Assembly: GCA_900555525.1 (NCBI GenBank)
Contig: USLP01000108.1
Location: forward strand, 1 to 5,640
From: an uncultured Eubacteriales bacterium
GTDB taxonomy: Bacteria > Bacillota > Clostridia > UMGS1840
Length of the DNA stretch: 5,640 bases
Direction: 5' to 3'
Shown: in pieces, positions 4,233 through 5,640 of the stretch
Numbering within the stretch: the stretch's first letter is position 1
How the letters are laid out: each line of letters begins with the position of its first letter
Program-made: the position numbers and the translations under genes
Notes under the pieces: generated by a model
What the model saw: only the letters and a program-made list of their open reading frames with translations
What the model was told of the DNA's origin: nothing
The model's database searches: none

Positions 4233-5640
4233 ATGAAAAAAAGACTATTTTTAATCACGTTAATCACGGCGCTTGTATTCACAATGTGTGGATTGACGGC
4301 GCTTGCAGATGAAGAGACCTTGGCAGTCAGCGCATTCTATGCGACGGAAGACTGCATAGAGCTCGAAACAAACCTTGCAGTAACCTCTACACCTACGGCG
4401 GAAATTACAGACCGCTCGTCAAACGAAGTAAAAACGGCGAATGTTGCCGTTGAATCATCAAAGCTTTATGACAATGCAACACTGCTTACCGACAGCGACA
4501 ATAAGCGTATTAAAATTACGCTTGCGGACGGAAAATATGATCTTTCAAAAAGCTATCTTGTAAAGGTAAGCGTTGGCGGAAGCGTAATTTTTGAAAAGAT
4601 TTTAAGCTTTAACGTTCTTTTCCAAGACGATTTTGAAGGCTATGCCGATACGAACGCAATGCTTGCAAAATGGGATATGTTTAGAAAATTTCAAGGGACT
4701 TGGGATGATATGGCGGCTACGGAGGAGTATATAGCGCTTAATACCGAAGCAAACGGAAATAATCGCCTTGTATTTAAAAAGCACCGAGACAACTCGGTTT
4801 TGACCAACAAGGATGTTACAGATAATACAAGCCAATACGATTCTTACGTTTTAAGCTTTGACGTTGAAAACGCAAGAAAAGGTAAGCTTTATACATTTGT
4901 CAATTGTACTGTTCCTTGGAACGGTCTGTATGCAGGTTCTACAGAATGGGGAACATGGCAGTGGGGAAACACCGCAGGAGTATGCTTGGGAAACGCAAAA
5001 CAATATTGGGCAAACAATGAGCTTAATGATTTGAATAACGAAAAGAAAACGGTAACGCAGATAACAGAGAGAACTGTCGGAGAAAATGATATTTTAAGAT
5101 ACTACTATGACGGCATATTCCGGTGGGAAGTACCGGCTGAATATGATGGTACAAAGTTTAAATATTACGGAGAGACTGCAGGAAGTATACAACATACGGG
5201 TTACTTCGGCTTTATGGGAAGCGTAAACGATAATACGTCTGAAGATAACTATCTCTATCTCGATAATATCAAGGCTTACAAACCGATTTTCAGAGATATA
5301 GCAGATATTCTCGCAATTTCAGATGAATTTGCGACAGAAGCTTGCGTTGAGCTTGAAATGAGCTCGGCGGTAACGACAGCTCCTGCGGTTGAAATCAAAA
5401 ATAATGTAACAGGCGAAACGATTTCAGCAGCGGTTTCGCTTGAAAACAGCGGAAAAAGAATAAAAATAACTCCCGCAAACGGAAAATTTGATTTGGAGAG
5501 CAGTTATACAATAAACGTATCAAACATAACGGACGGCTTTGACACTTTGGAATTTAATAAGGTGCTTTACTTTAACGTACTTTTCCAAGACGATTTTGAA
5601 GGTTATTCCGATACGAACGCAATGCTTGCAAAATGGGATA
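4233..5640 (+). CDS. Large secreted repeat protein with Ig-like and ConA/LamG-like units, 3' end outside the window
   Basis: The frame is open from the ATG at 4233 to the right edge (469 codons) with no stop. The ATG follows GGAG (4219-4222) by 10 bases. The ATG at 4226 is too close to that site and its frame closes after about 22 codons. Residues 1-25 are a signal peptide (MKKR, hydrophobic core, ALA then D26, a signal peptidase I site). C19 lacks a proper lipobox. Residues ~30-128 look like an Ig-like (SbsA/Big_5-type) beta domain: an ITD strand, then KRIKITL and GKYDLSKSY. Residues ~129-350 begin VLFQDDFEGY and end with a YLYLDNIKAY strand, the outline of a concanavalin/LamG-type jelly roll, often carbohydrate-binding. 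From residue ~361 the unit begins again. The protein is probably exported and surface or extracellular, possibly polysaccharide-binding. It follows the sugar permeases and is probably cotranscribed. I do not recognise a named family; domain types are judged from strand patterns. Confidence 0.85.
   Translation, partial: MKKRLFLITLITALVFTMCGLTALADEETLAVSAFYATEDCIELETNLAVTSTPTAEITDRSSNEVKTANVAVESSKLYDNATLLTDSDNKRIKITLADGKYDLSKSYLVKVSVGGSVIFEKILSFNVLFQDDFEGYADTNAMLAKWDMFRKFQGTWDDMAATEEYIALNTEANGNNRLVFKKHRDNSVLTNKDVTDNTSQYDSYVLSFDVENARKGKLYTFVNCTVPWNGLYAGSTEWGTWQWGNTAGVCLGNAKQYWANNELNDLNNEKKTVTQITERTVGENDILRYYYDGIFRWEVPAEYDGTKFKYYGETAGSIQHTGYFGFMGSVNDNTSEDNYLYLDNIKAYKPIFRDIADILAISDEFATEACVELEMSSAVTTAPAVEIKNNVTGETISAAVSLENSGKRIKITPANGKFDLESSYTINVSNITDGFDTLEFNKVLYFNVLFQDDFEGYSDTNAMLAKWD
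4608..4677 (+). repeat. Near-identical 70-base repeat, copy 1 (copy 2 at 5571-5640)
   Basis: Bases 4608-4677 and 5571-5640 differ at only three positions (67 of 70 identical), with one amino-acid change (A138 to S459). They encode the boundary FNVLFQDDFEGY..DTNAMLAKWD. The sequence before them in the two units is much more diverged, and the right end of the match is unknown because the window stops there. Confidence 0.9.
5571..5640 (+). repeat. Near-identical 70-base repeat, copy 2
   Basis: This is the second copy of the 4608-4677 block, 963 bases (321 codons) downstream in the same frame. It runs off the window, so the similarity may extend further and more units may follow. Confidence 0.9.

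Larger units (their letters stand above)
4323..5640 (+). repeat. Long in-frame tandem repeat units inside the secreted protein gene
   Basis: Unit 1 starts near 4323 (residues 31 on) and unit 2 near 5313 (residues 361 on). The start motifs align: VSAFYATEDCIELE with ISDEFATEACVELE, offset 330 residues, each with one cysteine (C41, C371). The Ig-like part then diverges with small insertions. At the DDFEGY segment the offset is 321 residues (963 bases). Unit 2 is cut by the window edge. Confidence 0.8.

Noticed and set aside
4007..4282. Minus-strand ORFs spanning the end of the second permease and the hairpin spacer
   Set aside because: They run antisense through the permease C-terminus and the hairpins, with no promoter or ribosome site seen. 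They are products of the open antisense frame.
4602..4835. Minus-strand 77-residue ORF in the secreted protein region
   Set aside because: It lies antisense inside the signal-peptide-bearing repeat gene, which has a clear ribosome site and repeats in its own frame.

Overview
The window looks like a piece of an AT-rich Firmicutes genome, probably an uncultured clostridial gut-type bacterium. The reasons are the AT-rich intergenic DNA, strong AGGAGG-type ribosome sites, sigma-A-like promoters, a YesN-type response regulator, an LplB/YtcP-type ABC permease pair, and a Clostridia-style EF-G-like GTPase. The first ~420 bases look visibly more GC-rich than the rest. No species assignment is possible from sequence reading alone.

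Layout: (1) Bases 1-419 hold two broken genes joined end to end. The C-terminal part of an ADP-forming acetyl-CoA synthetase-type ATP-grasp subunit (+ strand, entering from the left edge) runs into the N-terminal 91 residues of an EF-G-like GTPase (- strand) at about 144-171. Each is truncated by the other. (2) Bases 420-726 hold a well-formed minus-strand promoter for the EF-G-like gene, a leader hairpin and a long stem-loop. (3) Bases 727-2013 (- strand) encode a response regulator with an intact receiver domain but an AraC-type output domain lacking its second helix-turn-helix. (4) Bases 2014-2271 are a divergent control region with good promoters in both directions and several repeated boxes. 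(5) Bases 2272-4109 (+ strand) encode two inner-membrane permeases of a carbohydrate ABC importer. (6) Bases 4110-4232 are a spacer with two back-to-back hairpins. (7) From 4233 to the right edge there is an unterminated reading frame for a secreted protein. It is built of long tandem units, each an Ig-like region followed by a jelly-roll/ConA-like region. An ORF search requiring a stop codon inside the window would miss this gene.

Likely working: the regulator and the permease operon are divergently transcribed from one shared intergenic region, the usual arrangement for YesN-type control of an oligosaccharide importer. The regulator therefore probably controls the permeases, although its output domain is incomplete. 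No histidine kinase, ATPase or solute-binding protein is visible. The ATPase of this importer family is often encoded elsewhere. The slot after the permeases, where a binding protein is common, holds the secreted repeat protein. The idea that it captures or anchors to the polysaccharide whose fragments are imported is inference. The points most worth checking are the left-edge chimeric junction, the truncated regulator, and the repeat protein with its nearly identical DNA repeats.
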